NCBI RefSeq assembly: GCF_000004075.3
Contig: NC_026660.2
Coordinates: 21,889,498 to 21,953,497 of the forward strand
Reading direction: 5' to 3'
From: Cucumis sativus
Lineage: Eukaryota > Streptophyta > Magnoliopsida > Cucurbitales > Cucurbitaceae
DNA: 64,000 nucleotides
The position numbers were made by a program, and so were the translations under genes. Positions 38,231 to 50,133 of the stretch are shown here, one piece after another (position 1 is the stretch's first letter; the number at the start of each line of letters is the position of its first letter). The notes below the pieces were generated by a model that was given only the letters and a program-made list of their open reading frames with translations, was not told the DNA's origin and did no database searches.

Positions 38231-39028
38231 ATGTTAATCCAAACCCGTCAGGTCTGGGATCTCAATCTCCTTCATGAATTCAATCTCATCACTCAACTCC
38301 TCCACCGCTACCCTTTCATCTCCATCGACACTGAGTTCCCAGGCGTCCTCATCCGCCCCACCCTCCACCGCCACCCTCTCCGCCCTTCCGATCACTACCT
38401 CCTCCTCAAGTCCAACGTCGACGCTCTCAACCTAATCCAACTCGGTCTCACCCTCTCCGACGCCCACGGCAACCTCCCCACACTCGGCACCAAAAACTCC
38501 TTCATCTGGGAGTTCAATTTCAGGGATTTCGACGTTGCACGCGACCCCCACGCCCCGGATTCCATCGAGCTCTTGAAACAACAGGGGATTGATTTCCACC
38601 GGAACAGAACTCATGGGGTTTGCTCCTCCCGGTTCGCCGACTTGGTGATGTCATCCGGTCTTTTGTGCAATGACTCCCTCACTTGGGTTACCTTTCACAG
38701 CGCCTATGACTTTGGTTACTTGGTTAAGATTCTCACCCGGACCAAACTGCCGTCTCGGCTTCAGGATTTCTTGAACATTCTCAAGGGGTTGTTTGGGAAA
38801 AAGGTTTATGACGTGAAGCATATGATGCGGTTCTGTGATGGGCTTTATGGGGGTTTGGACCGCCTTGCTAAAACGCTTGATTTGGACCGGGCGGTTGGGA
38901 AATCCCATCAGGCCGGTTCTGATTCCCTCCTCACATTCCAAGCTTTTAAGAAGATGAGTGATGTTTACTTCTCAAAGGATGGCCCGGACAAGCACGCCGG
39001 CGTCTTGTTTGGTTTAGAATTGTATTGA
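38231..39028 (+). CDS. CAF1: CCR4-associated factor 1 (CAF1) poly(A) ribonuclease
   Basis: Single-exon protein of 265 residues, the usual length for plant CAF1. It is the deadenylase subunit of the CCR4-NOT complex, shortening mRNA poly(A) tails from the 3' end in cytoplasm and processing bodies. The DEDDh active site is complete: D33 and E35 in FISIDTEFPG, D160 in FHSAYDFGYL, and H226 with D231 in SHQAGSDSLL. The family hallmark YDVKHMMRFCDGLYGGLDRL is also present. Sequence and gene order fit the stress-induced pair CAF1a/CAF1b (At3g44260/At5g22250), which are also intronless. A TTTATAAA element at about 38184-38191 is a possible TATA box but would leave a very short leader. GC content of the coding region is far above its flanks. 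Confidence 0.96.
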   Translation: MLIQTRQVWDLNLLHEFNLITQLLHRYPFISIDTEFPGVLIRPTLHRHPLRPSDHYLLLKSNVDALNLIQLGLTLSDAHGNLPTLGTKNSFIWEFNFRDFDVARDPHAPDSIELLKQQGIDFHRNRTHGVCSSRFADLVMSSGLLCNDSLTWVTFHSAYDFGYLVKILTRTKLPSRLQDFLNILKGLFGKKVYDVKHMMRFCDGLYGGLDRLAKTLDLDRAVGKSHQAGSDSLLTFQAFKKMSDVYFSKDGPDKHAGVLFGLELY

Positions 39029-40001
39029 ATTATTAATTAAGTATATACATATATAAATAATATTCAATTTATTATTTCATCATTACTATTATTCCATGAA
39101 ATATTTTTGTACTGAATGTGCATTTATTGGGCTTATGGCCCATGGAATAAATGGACTTGTTCCGTTGAGGCTGAATGTTGGTTGGGCCCAGACATTATGT
39201 ATGGGTTGCCAGTCTCATGAGAGAGACCAAAGCCCGTCTACTCACCCTAGGGCTTTTCGTACAAGTGGTTGCAAATATAATTGCAAAATAATCCATTATA
39301 TATTTATTGCAAATATTGGTTTATAAACAATAAGCTTATAAACTTTGTTTTTTTAATTGTTGTTATATACTCAACTAATATTCCTAAAATTGCTACTATG
39401 TTATAATTACTCTATAACAATTAGGTTTAATATAATAGTAAATATAGCACAATAGAATAGTACTCTACTTACAAGTATAATATAATTTACATCTAACTTA
39501 TAAAAGACGTTAGAGACGTTCAAATATCTATTTGAGATTTGTTTGTGACAGACTACTAGATGAATTCGTATTAATGATATACATTATAGATAGGAAGATT
39601 TGAGCTGTAAACGTTCATTATCGTTAACAAGCTCATTGGCAATTTGAAGTTGTGATTTTTCATACAAGTGTATGGTAGGATAAAATAAATAAATGAAGAG
39701 GTTAGAGAAAATTGTTATAAAGGTATTAGAGTTATACACTTGAATTTGATGTATAATTGCCAACACCTATTTGGCTAACTTTTTTGTGTTTGGAAGTGTG
39801 TGAAGAACAACGGTGGTGACGACAGTCGATTAAGCTTGGAAGCAAATATCTGGCTTATAATGCTTCACATAAATTTCTCTTTCTCTCTTGATTTTGTGGG
39901 ATCCTTGTTTTTTTTTCTCTCTAAAACCCAAACTCTCAATTCAGAGCCTATGTTTCGTTAATAGATTTTGAGATTCCAACCTTTAATTTGGTTTTCTGAT
40001 A
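39029..40001. other. Intergenic region between CAF1 and FAM210-like genes
   Basis: The CAF1 3' UTR is followed by a cluster of GGGCTT/GGCCCA/GGGCCC motifs at about 39127-39236 and then AT-rich DNA. A 76-codon frame at 39096-39326 overlaps that cluster and has no family features. The last 100 bases are the FAM210-like leader. Confidence 0.55.
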
Positions 40002-41276
40002 ATGGCAATTGCTTCTTCTCTAATTGCCTTCTCATCTTCTTCCAACATTTCCTTTACTCATCCAAATTTCAGATTTCACTTCAATTTTCCTAACCCACCT
40101 CTCAAATTCAACTCCAAACCTTTCAGGGTTCAAGCCCTTAAACAGAAAACCGGCGAAATCGAACGCCCATCTCCTTCTTCCTCTTCTTCTGCAGATGAAG
40201 TTACCAAAAAATACGGACTTGAAGCTGGTCTTTGGAAGGTACCTTTTCTCTTCTTTTTCTTTTCTATCCATATCTTATCAACTTTATTGCAACTTATAAC
40301 TTAGAACACATTCATATTCCTCGCTCTTTCTTTATGAAGTGACCTTAGGAAGTATTGATATAATTAAACTTACAATATTCCATTAGCTTAAGCTTTTGGA
40401 TCAATCATTAGATCAAAATTGCATCGAAGAAGTAAGTCCTGTAACCACCTTAGTAGTAATATTGGTTTTCACTAATTGAGCATTCTATTAATCAAGTTTT
40501 TGGGTCTGTTTGTAGTTTGACGAATGGTGTTGTTTCAATTTTTTCATCTTCTGTTCAGAATTCCGCTGGTTCTGTCATGGCTTTAATTAATATTACCACT
40601 TGAATTCCAAATGCCTGCCAATGAAGGTTTTTCTAAAGAAATAAAAAGAAGGAAACCTTGGATTCCTCAAAAAGTTCAATTGACTAGAACATAATTTGAA
40701 AATCCAAAGAAGTTAAGAAGAATACAGAGAATAATCTACATTCACATTTCTTGCAATTTGAAGGGTTCTTTATCCTTTGGTCTCTTTACATGAGATAGGA
40801 AAGATACTGGTTTTGTTAGTGCTTAGATGAAAATGAATGTTGATTGTACAGATATTTAGCTCTAAGGAGGAGGGTGAAGGGACAAACAAATCAAAGGGTG
40901 ATCAAGCAAAAGAGTTGCTAGCAAAATATGGAGGTGCATACTTAGCCACCTCCATAACTCTATCCTTGATTTCTTTCTCTCTATGTTACGCGCTCATCAG
41001 TGCTGGTGTTGACGTTCAAGTTCTTCTGCAGAAGGTAATGAAATTTAGGAAGGGTTGTTTGGATGTTTGATCAGAAAGATTCATAAGAGAAATTGTTTTT
41101 GTTTTCAAACTTGGCAGGTAGGAATTTCAATTGATGAGACAGGAGAGAAAGTTGGAACATTTGCTTTGGCATATGCAGCACATAAAGCTGCTTCTCCAAT
41201 AAGGTTTCCTCCAACAGTCGCTCTCACTCCAATTGTTGCAAGTTGGATTGGGAAGAAAGTAGAGAAAGAGAATTAG
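40002..41276 (+). CDS. FAM210/DUF1279 family protein, probably plastid-targeted
   Basis: Three exons, 40002-40238, 40852-41034 and 41118-41276, all phase 0, give 192 residues. Residues 1 to about 45 are Ser/Phe/Asn-rich and almost free of acidic residues, as in a chloroplast transit peptide (MAIASSLIAFSSSSNISF at the start). The DUF1279 domain begins at about residue 98: KELLAKYGGAYLATSITLSL leads into one membrane segment (about 109-131), with the second conserved part LAYAAHKAASPIRFPPTVAL near the C-terminus. Relatives in animals (FAM210A/B) are mitochondrial inner-membrane proteins; plant forms such as At2g27290 are annotated as plastid. Molecular activity is unknown. It faces the E2F gene tail to tail. 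Confidence 0.9.
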
Positions 41277-42228
41277 TATAATGTCTTACTTTGAGACTAC
41301 AAAGTTATTCGTTAGAGTTCTTATATAAAGTTACTTGACAGTGTATATTGGGTTTAATCCTAATCCCATGTAGATTGTATACCAATGAGTTATAATGTGC
41401 CCATCCTTTTTGAATCATAGCTAATGGTTCCGACATTTAGGAGTCTATAAGATTGGTGATTTTACACAATCACTTGGTCATTAAGTAAAATGGAGAATAG
41501 AGACATTAATGAAGAATGAAGAAACGAAAATCAAGAAAAAGAAGAAAATTAAGAGTCATTTTGGCTAATGATGATGTAAATAGAAGATCAAAATTCTTCC
41601 AAGTGTCAAAGAAAGGGGCAAAAACCATTTCTATTGTTCAATTATCTTGTAGTTATATTGGTTTTAGAATTCGCATCTATTTGTTAGTATATTCAACATT
41701 AAGAAAAAAAAAAAAAAAAACCCAATCTCTCGTGTTTAGATTTAACTTTGTGATTACGGCTTTTAAATTCAAGAACTTGTTCGACACCAACACGATAGAA
41801 AATTGAATAGTATCTACTTCAAGACCCCAAAGAAACTAAGAAAAATAATTAAACTCAATTGGAATGCAGCTTTTTGCACATGAGACGTAAAATTGAACTG
41901 AAACTAAAGTTGTCTGTGTCGAATGAATGTCCTGCACATGCTATTCATATCATGGAACAAAGAATTGTACAATGCATAGAAATGACTATTTTATTTACTA
42001 CACATTTTTTTTGTACTAAAACTGTACAGGGGAGCCCTTCCCATCCAGCAGTTCCTTCTCTAGCTTTTCTGGGTAGAGGAGCTTCTCTAGGAATTATCAT
42101 GGAGTCTGGTTCCTAACTGAGTTCATTGGTTCCAGTCCCCGAGACTAAGTAAGGATCACGAGGATCATACATCATCATACAAGTTCTTGCACGACCATAG
42201 CATTGATCATCAGATACCTTTTACAGTT

Positions 42229-45200
42229 TCAACTACTAGAAGGATTAGTAGAAGGCAAATCAGGTGCATCGTTGGGAAGTGGAGTTTGGGTTTGGGGTGA
42301 GCTGACAGTGCCAATACTGTAATCTTCATGAAATGTACCCAATTCATTCCACTCAACGCTGGCTACATATAGGGTCAAGGTATTATGCAATATCACTTGA
42401 ATGTTAATTAGAAGGGAAAAAGTCAAAAGTGTTACGAAGGCTGATAGATTTAAATTGTGAGGATACGTTCAGTTCTCCACATGTCAGTGATACTAACATC
42501 AGCGTCAGACAAGAGCCAGTAATCAGCATCACTCTGAATAAGAAACAAAAACGTCAGATGCTTCCACAAAATTTACATCCTTAATTTAAATAAACTATAT
42601 AATGAAATCGAGAAACATTTGCCCCCTCGGAAATCCTTCATTTCGTCATTTCCTAATTTATGCTTTTATAGAGACTGCATCTTCTAGAATCTAGACTCAC
42701 TTAAACGGATGGAAAGATGTTCATGCTTCCATGCATGAAGTCCTCTCTCAAACGGAACCAACCAATTCTTAGAAATTAATGTGTTGCGTGTGCCTTTGTT
42801 TTCTCCATAACCCAATCCACCAATTATTGTTTATAAATAGAGTTAGATGTATTAGCCCCACTCTTCATCCTTCCCCCCAACCTCTTTTTTGAAAAATTAG
42901 ACTTACATCTACAACCGAGGGGACAATTTTCATAATTCCACCCACGAAGTCCTGGGATGCATTTAGATCGGAGCACATTCTGTGTACGTCTTGCTCCCGC
43001 GTTTCAATTTCCTTTCCCCTAGTATCCTCTGTTACTAGTGTTGTTGTAGGTGCTTCATTCAATCCTGAACTTGACGGCAAGCTTGGGGGCACTTCCGCAG
43101 CATTTATCTCCTCAAACTTCGCTTCAAACTGACTGTAAAATGGAAATTCAAGTCATAGCTTTAGGTGAAGTAGGAAGAGGATATTGTGAATATTGGGCAG
43201 TTCCAATTCCTAATACTGTTTCATTAATAGGCCATAGATAGTGTTATGCTTCAGTACAGTGCCAAACATTTCTCAACCAAGAAAGAAAAAAACGTTACCT
43301 AACAAGGTAAACATCTATGGGGCCCATGGTGCTTCTGAGGACTATCCTGTACCTCCTTTGGGGGTAGTCAACAGCCTGATAGATGGCAGGAGAGGTGACT
43401 GGAAGATATATTAAATGAATACATCTTTTTCCTTAAGCTTCTAAATTACCTCATCAGGATCTGGGACTTCTAAAGTGGTTCCATGGGGAGCTTTAATAGC
43501 TATAAGAGTTTCATTCTGGTGATACAAGATATTGACACCACAATTAGAAAACGGAGCAACATTTCTAAATTTAAAAATTCAAATTCTTTGCCAATCACCT
43601 CCATATTTGATAAACTAACCTGGAAACAAGGTAAACCCTTGATGTCTTCCTCGGTTACAAAAAGCCACCTGAACATTAGATAAAGCATACCGCTTTTAAA
43701 TTCTACATTAAAAAGTAATAATAATAACTAATAACATTATGGAGGAAATTTGGGTGAAAGCTATTGCCTTTGGTTGTTCTCGTCTTCACTGAGGTCCCTT
43801 AATCTTTCCTGCATCTCTCTGCAATTATTAAAAGCCTTGGAATGACAACAAGGGCACACAATTTTCCATTCAAAGACTGAATTAAAGATTCACTTAAACC
43901 ACCTTATTTGTTCATCTAATCCACGCTCCTCCATGGTAAGGTTCTCTACTTCTGCCTGCACATGTAACTATAGTTGAAACTTATCTGAAAGCGTGATTTT
44001 TTTCTTTTTTTTTGGATTTGTAAACAAAGACTTTCACCAAAGAGAAATTTACCAACATCAAGAGCAAGATTGGGATAGAATATTAATTAAAAGGTATAAA
44101 TGGGCATAATTGAATATGTTTACAGTGGTCATCATGTTTATGAAAAATAATGCTGCTGATAACTCAGCATATCCCCACATAAGCTGAAAATTTTAATTAG
44201 ATAAACAATTATACCGGTATGTAAATACAGTATAATTACTTGCTTTCTAGCAAATTTCATGCTTGCGTTCCACCCAACAAACACAATTTTGTTCTTTCTC
44301 ATAGAATAAAAATTCATTCATATAATAGTGCAGCAATGTTCAATAGCAACTCTTGTAAATAAACACATACCTGTAGATCAGCATAATTGTCGTCAACATC
44401 CCCTGACCTTGAGACATCAAGCCCCCTAATCAATCAATTACTCAAGTAATAAGTAGCTTTACAGGAAAGGCGATGCTTATTAATATTATGCCATGGAAAA
44501 CCAAAAAAAAAATTATGGCATGATACATACTTCCACTGAATTCTGTTCTTAAGCTTCTTTTCTATGAGACCAATTCCCTCTAGGACATTTGTTATATCAT
44601 ATATTCGTCTTTTTTGTACCTATTAAAGCAAAAATAAATGTCAGCTTCTTGAACTTCACAATAGAAGCCTGTAATGCTCTAGAAACACAGAAACCTCCAA
44701 CGTGTCGGCTGCTTTATTAAGATCAAGAATACCATCTTCCGCTTGTTTAATCAGATTAATGAACTTCTTTGTCAAGAGACCTAGATGAAAATCACTAAAA
44801 TTAGGAACATATAATAGTAGGAAATATATGACAGTTACAACAAAGTCATCAGGAGTAACAACCTACCAAGAGAACTATCGTAACGGCATGGACCAGCTGG
44901 AGTAAGATTGTTCGTAGAAGGTGAACCTGAAACTTAAAACATTTTCTCATTAATGTAATAGCTTTGTGAAAGAAAGAGTGGAAGAAGTCGGAATTTTTTT
45001 TCTAAATAACAAATAATGCAATTTCTTTAGCAAAGGAGCTTCACCTTACTCATTCACGCAGAATCAAGAATTGAAGAAGGTATTTTACATATAGAGTTTT
45101 TAACTTAAAACCAAGGAGACCAGCATGTATGATGTACAACTTACCAACATTTGACATGGGAGTCTGTGGCCCTGATCTACTGCATTTTGTAAGCCTTGAT

Positions 45201-48200
45201 TTGCTTCCCTTTCCTCCTTTGACAGATGCAGGTGTTTGATGGGGACTGTTAACTACCTCAGCAAATCTAGGACCAATTGCTCTATCAGTTGACTCGGCTT
45301 CATAATCTGCTACCTCACTCTTCCGCTTCAATTGCTGATAAACAGGATCCAAGATTACGCAAACAAACATAGCAACATATGCACCTAATACTGTACTGAT
45401 ACGTAAAGTGAGAACACACATTTAATACAAGAAAACAATTATTACTATAGAGGTCTAATAAGAAACAAAATATAGTGCCATACAAACTGGGTGAAGAAAT
45501 AATTTCACTTATTACTTTAGAGACCAAAGAAAAAAAAAAAGAAAAAAAAAATACAGCACCTACCACCACGCAGACTATTAAGTCTAGAAAATTATATCCT
45601 GTAATACATATACGATCTCAGTTGCTTTATTAACATTTAATGGAGGCTTCTCAGATACATATTGTTGTCTATTTAGGCTAAAGTAAATCCCACCTAGCAA
45701 AACATCCAAAAAGTTGAAAAACATCTGTTACATCCATGGAACCCAAAGCATGTGGGCTTATCAAGCAGCGGCACAACTTTGTTAATAATCTTGAGCTTCA
45801 TAACTGCTTCCAAGCTTTAAGAACCAATGGTCCATGTTCTTCGTAGGTACAACACATCCTCCCAACCGAAGCCAAAGAAAGCCTTTCGAACAAATAACAT
45901 TCAAAGATTTGGTAAGAGCATTCTCAAACTGGTGTAACTGAAGGAAACAAACCATTTACCAAAGGTTTTAGTTTGAGTAGTCCAAAAGGAAGCTCTCAAA
46001 ACAAATGAAATCCTGAAGATCTAGCAAGACCTATTTTAACCTTGAGAATCCCTCCTCCTAAACCTCCAAAGACTCGCTAAGAAAGCATGGGCAGAAAATA
46101 TCTATTAGACTTGTCTCCAATTGGATGATCAATAAACAATAAAATCTTTAACAGTGTATGGAAGGATCATTTGTAGCTGAGCTCAAGAGTTATTAATTTG
46201 ATCAACGCTGAGGGTACCACATTTTATAAATGTAAAAACTAATAAATGAGAAGGATCAGGGTGAGACACGCAAATACTCCACCAATGGGGATCTTCACTT
46301 GACCAACCTTCCCACATAAGAACTTTTTATAAATGCCCTAAAATACCACAACATCAAAACTACCCCAATTTACAACAACCACAAACACTTAAAGATTCCC
46401 ACGATTGCCACTAAGCCTGTTAATGCTACTAGTTTTCTATCAAGGTTATATTAGGCAAAGTGACAAATGTTCAATTGTTCATAAAAAATCGGATTGTCAT
46501 CATCTCATAGGAAAACAAGGGTATATTTGCCAATTAGGTCTTTAAAGAGTGCATATTCTACAAGCAAATATCATAGTTGAAACACTATCGTGAAAACAGT
46601 TTTCTCAGTTAGTTTTCAAAACTATCATATGAACAACTGTGATCAAAGGACTAGCAAAAGTGATACAACAAATCAAGACTAACAAGTTCAGGATTTTGAA
46701 CAAATATCTTTTTTATGGAATGGATCATTTGGAAGAACACTAAAAAGAAGACCAAAAAAAATCCTTTTAAAGCAGTTATCTAGAATTATATGTTTAAAAA
46801 ATATATATTTTAGAAAGAAAACTACATTTAGAACAATTTCCAAATAACCTCTAACATTCTTCAGATTCAAAATTTTAAGAGCGAATATCCCTGGACATAA
46901 AGGGAAAGAAGGGAAAGAAACAAGAGAAGAATAAATAGAGGAGAAATGATAAAACATAAACATCATATTTGAAGATATAAACAAATTATTAGGAAGTACT
47001 CGACTGTTCAGTTCTCATAGGAAAATTCTCTGTTATGTTCTCAATAGCTCAATTTTTCTGTTGCTGTTGAATGAACATGAAAGGTGATTCATCTTTTTCC
47101 ATATTTTAGACACTAGCAAAAACCTCAAATGAAAAATCCTAATTTAGTATAAACAAACAAATAAAAATAAAATATCACTCATCCTTTTTTTTTATTAGTG
47201 TAATAGTTTGAGACATTCAAATGATTCACATCCCTGGCATTCCACAAATGTCTAGAATCTTGTTTCAACATACATAGAGGATATTCTTGAAACTATACAG
47301 TCCACCATAATGAGTACTAGAGCCTGGGTTATTCAAACCATGCACAAAAGCAATTCAATCAAGATCTCAGAAGAATCTTATATAACATATGATAGTAGTC
47401 TAACGATACAAAATTATTGACCAAGGATGATAAGAAGATTTAGGCCTTTGAAGAATTGAATGAGCACCTACAACCAAGGAAATGGGATGTCTTTCTTGCT
47501 GGCTCTTTTTTACTACTGAACCACAATAATTTAAGTGATATCCATATCCAAGATAGACAAGATCAACTCAAAATACGACTGCACGACTTGATCGAGTCAG
47601 CTAACACCATTATGATCTTATCCTTGGAGGTAGTTATCTTCATCATATATTAGTATCCAGAATAGGTAAAGTACTATAATCATAATTGAGAACTTACTAT
47701 TGAAGAAGAACATCCTTCACCACAGATTGAGCATATTATCTCTAGAAAAGTACTCACAATTCACAAAATCAATCTCACCGAGTGTCATCTATTTGCATCA
47801 AGGTTCTAACATTGTGGCTATCAACTTGTCTTGCCTATCTATAGGAAAAATTGGGGGTATCTTCCACGGCAACTACTAATATTGGTTAACAATGGTAATT
47901 CATCGAGCTCATAAAGACTAAACTGAAGAAGGGTACATTGCAGCTGATCAACATACCCAATGACCAAAAGAAACAAATGAGTTCAGTGAAAACTGAAAAT
48001 TAGTTCGCTCAGTGAACATTAGAAAGTTCTGAAAGAGAATGAGTTATGATGATCACAAGAACACTGATCGATAATGTAGGGAGACTGAGACACTCGATAA
48101 CAGTTTATTAGGTAGAGCAGAAAGACACGAATTGAAGGTGATAACAGCATAATTCATCTAATTCACTGACACAAAACACCCCCCCCCCCCAAAGAAAAAA

Positions 48201-48661
48201 AACCAAACAGAAAACGAAGTAACCAAAATTAAGCTAAAATTGAAGGTCTACACAGTCTCAACCTCATTACGACCAAATCACTGTAACTAACTAGTTTCAC
48301 TAATCCCAAGTTCCCAACTACTTAAATTGATGAGATCCGGTAAAAGCGTAGTAAGCAGAGAGTTATCGATTTCAAACTAGAAGCACAAACACAAAGGTCC
48401 TAAAATGTTACTTATCGAAACAAGAGTAATGAAGGAAATATGCATGTAAAATAAAAACAAGAAAAACAAACTCACTGGAGATTTGACTAGGATAGCATCA
48501 GGCTCTTGATCGGCGAGTCGAGAGTCGGGAGTGAAGCGGTGATAGTCCCCAGAAGATGCAAATGGTGGTTTCATAGAAGAGAAAGGGAGTTGGCGTTTAA
48601 GAGAGTGCATGATCTGGTCAGGAAGGTGTCCAGAGGAGTTAGGAGGTCGAGAACCCGACAT
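42229..48661 (-). CDS. E2FB: E2F transcription factor, E2FB-like, 14 exons
   Basis: Exons in order: 48661-48476, 45334-45145, 44926-44867, 44780-44695, 44619-44531, 44425-44371, 43955-43903, 43818-43768, 43668-43620, 43515-43450, 43375-43299, 43132-42907, 42533-42467, 42362-42229; frames join throughout to 462 residues, close to Arabidopsis E2FB. The winged-helix DNA-binding domain spans about 140-205 ([46 protein letters not shown]). A leucine-zipper/DP-dimer region follows, then the marked box ([34 protein letters not shown]). The retinoblastoma-binding motif [16 protein letters not shown] is at about 400-415. With DP partners it activates S-phase genes and is held by RBR. Intron 1 is 3.1 kb; the intron after exon 8 starts with GC. 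The N-terminus ([14 protein letters not shown]) favours E2FB over E2FA. Confidence 0.95.
45335..48475 (-). other. 3.1-kb first intron of the E2F gene
   Basis: This intron makes up half the gene. Bases about 45700-46150 are less AT-rich than the rest and could be a worn transposon-derived fragment, but I cannot name a family. A run of 12 C lies at 48179-48190. Long first introns in plants often hold expression-enhancing elements. Confidence 0.6.
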
Positions 48662-49290
48662 AGAGCAAGGGAGAAGAGAAGAGGAAGCAAAGATCGAGTG
48701 ATTGCGGATATGGGTTAAGAAGGTCAGAGAAAGAGAGGGAGAAATGGAGGGAGTTTTGGGGTTTTAGGTACAATTGGGGAAAATTGATGGAAATAGAAGA
48801 GGAACAGAATTTGTAGAAGAAGAAGATGAAGAAGAAGAAGAAGAGAGAGATCTGAGGTTTTGGATTCTCAGAAGAAATGGAGAAACGCCGGAGAGATTCA
48901 GAGAGAAGAAAACGAGGGAAGGTTGAAAGGGAGGGAACTTGGTTCGGATATAGATGTGGAGGGAAGCGCTTATTAGAAAAAAAGAAAAAAAACCAAATAT
49001 AAATTAATAAAATAATAAAATATAACATTATATTTTACTTTCTGCTGCATAGGAATTTAGATTTACCGAAGATTAATTAAGTTGATTGAGTTTGTTTGTT
49101 ATTAATTATAATTAGGAAGGGATTAATTAAGCTAAACTTTGGAGGATTGATGGATGGATGGAATATTAGTATTGGGAGAGATATAAATAAAGAGAGAAGG
49201 GTATATCTGGAATTCGATGGGAGTAAAAAAGAAAAGAAACGTTCGAATCGCCGATGCGCGCCTTTTGTTGGGCAAATTGAGTGGCGATTA

Positions 49291-49298
49291 TTTGGCGC
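49291..49298 (+). promoter_or_regulatory. Consensus E2F-binding site TTTGGCGC upstream of the E2F gene
   Basis: TTTGGCGC fits the plant E2F consensus TTTSSCGS exactly and lies about 630 bases before the E2F ATG. Arabidopsis E2F genes are themselves E2F targets, so self-regulation is a natural reading. Confidence 0.5.
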
Positions 49299-49373
49299 GT
49301 AACGCGTCCCCATCATCCAATAAACTCGGCGGCTTTCCCAATCTCATTTCTACCGTCACTACGCCCCACTATT

Positions 49374-49432
49374 TGGGCTCTCCTAAATGGGCTTCTCGAA
49401 TCTTATCCTTGGCCCAGTTTTCAAATGGGCTG
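49374..49432. promoter_or_regulatory. Cluster of GGGCT/GGCCCA motifs
   Basis: TTTGGGCTC, ATGGGCTTC, TTGGCCCAG and ATGGGCTG occur within 60 bases between the E2F gene and the 76-aa gene. Such site II-like motifs bind TCP factors and accompany E2F sites in promoters of plant cell-cycle genes. Confidence 0.35.
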
Positions 49433-49902
49433 TTTCAGAAGGCATCCACGTAATTACTCCGAAACATGGAATCACTTTTTGATTTTTCTTTTTGAAAAAG
49501 TTATTTCAAATATTCTTTGTCCACTTTTTACCCATCTAAAGTATAACAAAAATTTAAATCAATAAATTGTTGATATAAACTGAGATTTTATTATATTTTG
49601 TAAATATTTCCAACGGTAAAAAGAAATAGAAAATTTACTAGCAGAGAATGTAAATTTCTTTAGTTGTTTTAAGTTCACTTATGAAGTAAATAATGACATT
49701 ACAAATATCCCATTTCGGTAATGGTTTGGCTACACCATACAATTTTATTCCATACTTCATGTTGACAGAAATTACTAACAGACAACTGATTGACATAAAC
49801 TGGATTACCTCCAAAGACAGTTGGAGAGTGTTTGAACTAACATTATAAGAAGATAGAGGATAGATGTCCACAATGATGCAGTTTTGAGTTTGTAAGACAT
49901 GG

Positions 49903-50133
49903 CTATTTGAGTAAACGTGCGAGATCTGGATCATCTAAGCTCACGTCCAACCATCCATACAAGCGCATGAACTCTATGTAGTGATCGGGAGGCTTCACGG
50001 CACGGGGATTTCTCGGGGGGAAGCCATGAATCCTTTCGAGATCACGAGCTAGCCATCTAACAAATGCTTGGTCCAAAGGAGGTGCTACCTTCACGAAAAT
50101 TTCATCCCTTTGCTTCACGGGTTTGTTTCCCAT
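49903..50133 (-). CDS. Conserved 76-residue plant protein of unknown function
   Basis: The coding region lies in one exon. It is preceded by a leader intron of about 1.7 kb (50153-51845, donor GAAG|GTGAGT, acceptor TTTTCAG), and the leader exon ends at 51846 inside a GC-richer promoter (to about 51960). The protein is soluble with no signal or membrane segment. It starts MGNKPVKQRDEIFVKVAPPL, and has a Trp/Arg-rich helix (FVRWLARDLERIHGFPP) and a hydrophobic C-terminus (EFMRLYGWLDVSLDDPDLAR). MGNK at the start could be N-myristoylated (Gly2) but lacks the usual Ser/Thr at position 6, so this is doubtful. Gene order fits Arabidopsis At5g22210. I recognise it only as a conserved plant family without assigned role. 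Confidence 0.78.
   Translation of the reverse strand: MGNKPVKQRDEIFVKVAPPLDQAFVRWLARDLERIHGFPPRNPRAVKPPDHYIEFMRLYGWLDVSLDDPDLARLLK

Noticed and set aside
39096-39326. 76-codon plus-strand frame after CAF1
   Set aside because: Coincides with a GGGCC motif cluster; composition is not protein-like.
45700-46150. Reverse-transcriptase-like remnant in E2F intron 1
   Set aside because: A few words on the minus strand were suggestive, but no convincing motif could be read.
49077-49565. Several 68-94 codon frames between the E2F gene and the 76-aa gene
   Set aside because: They overlap on opposite strands and cross promoter motifs; no recognisable protein.
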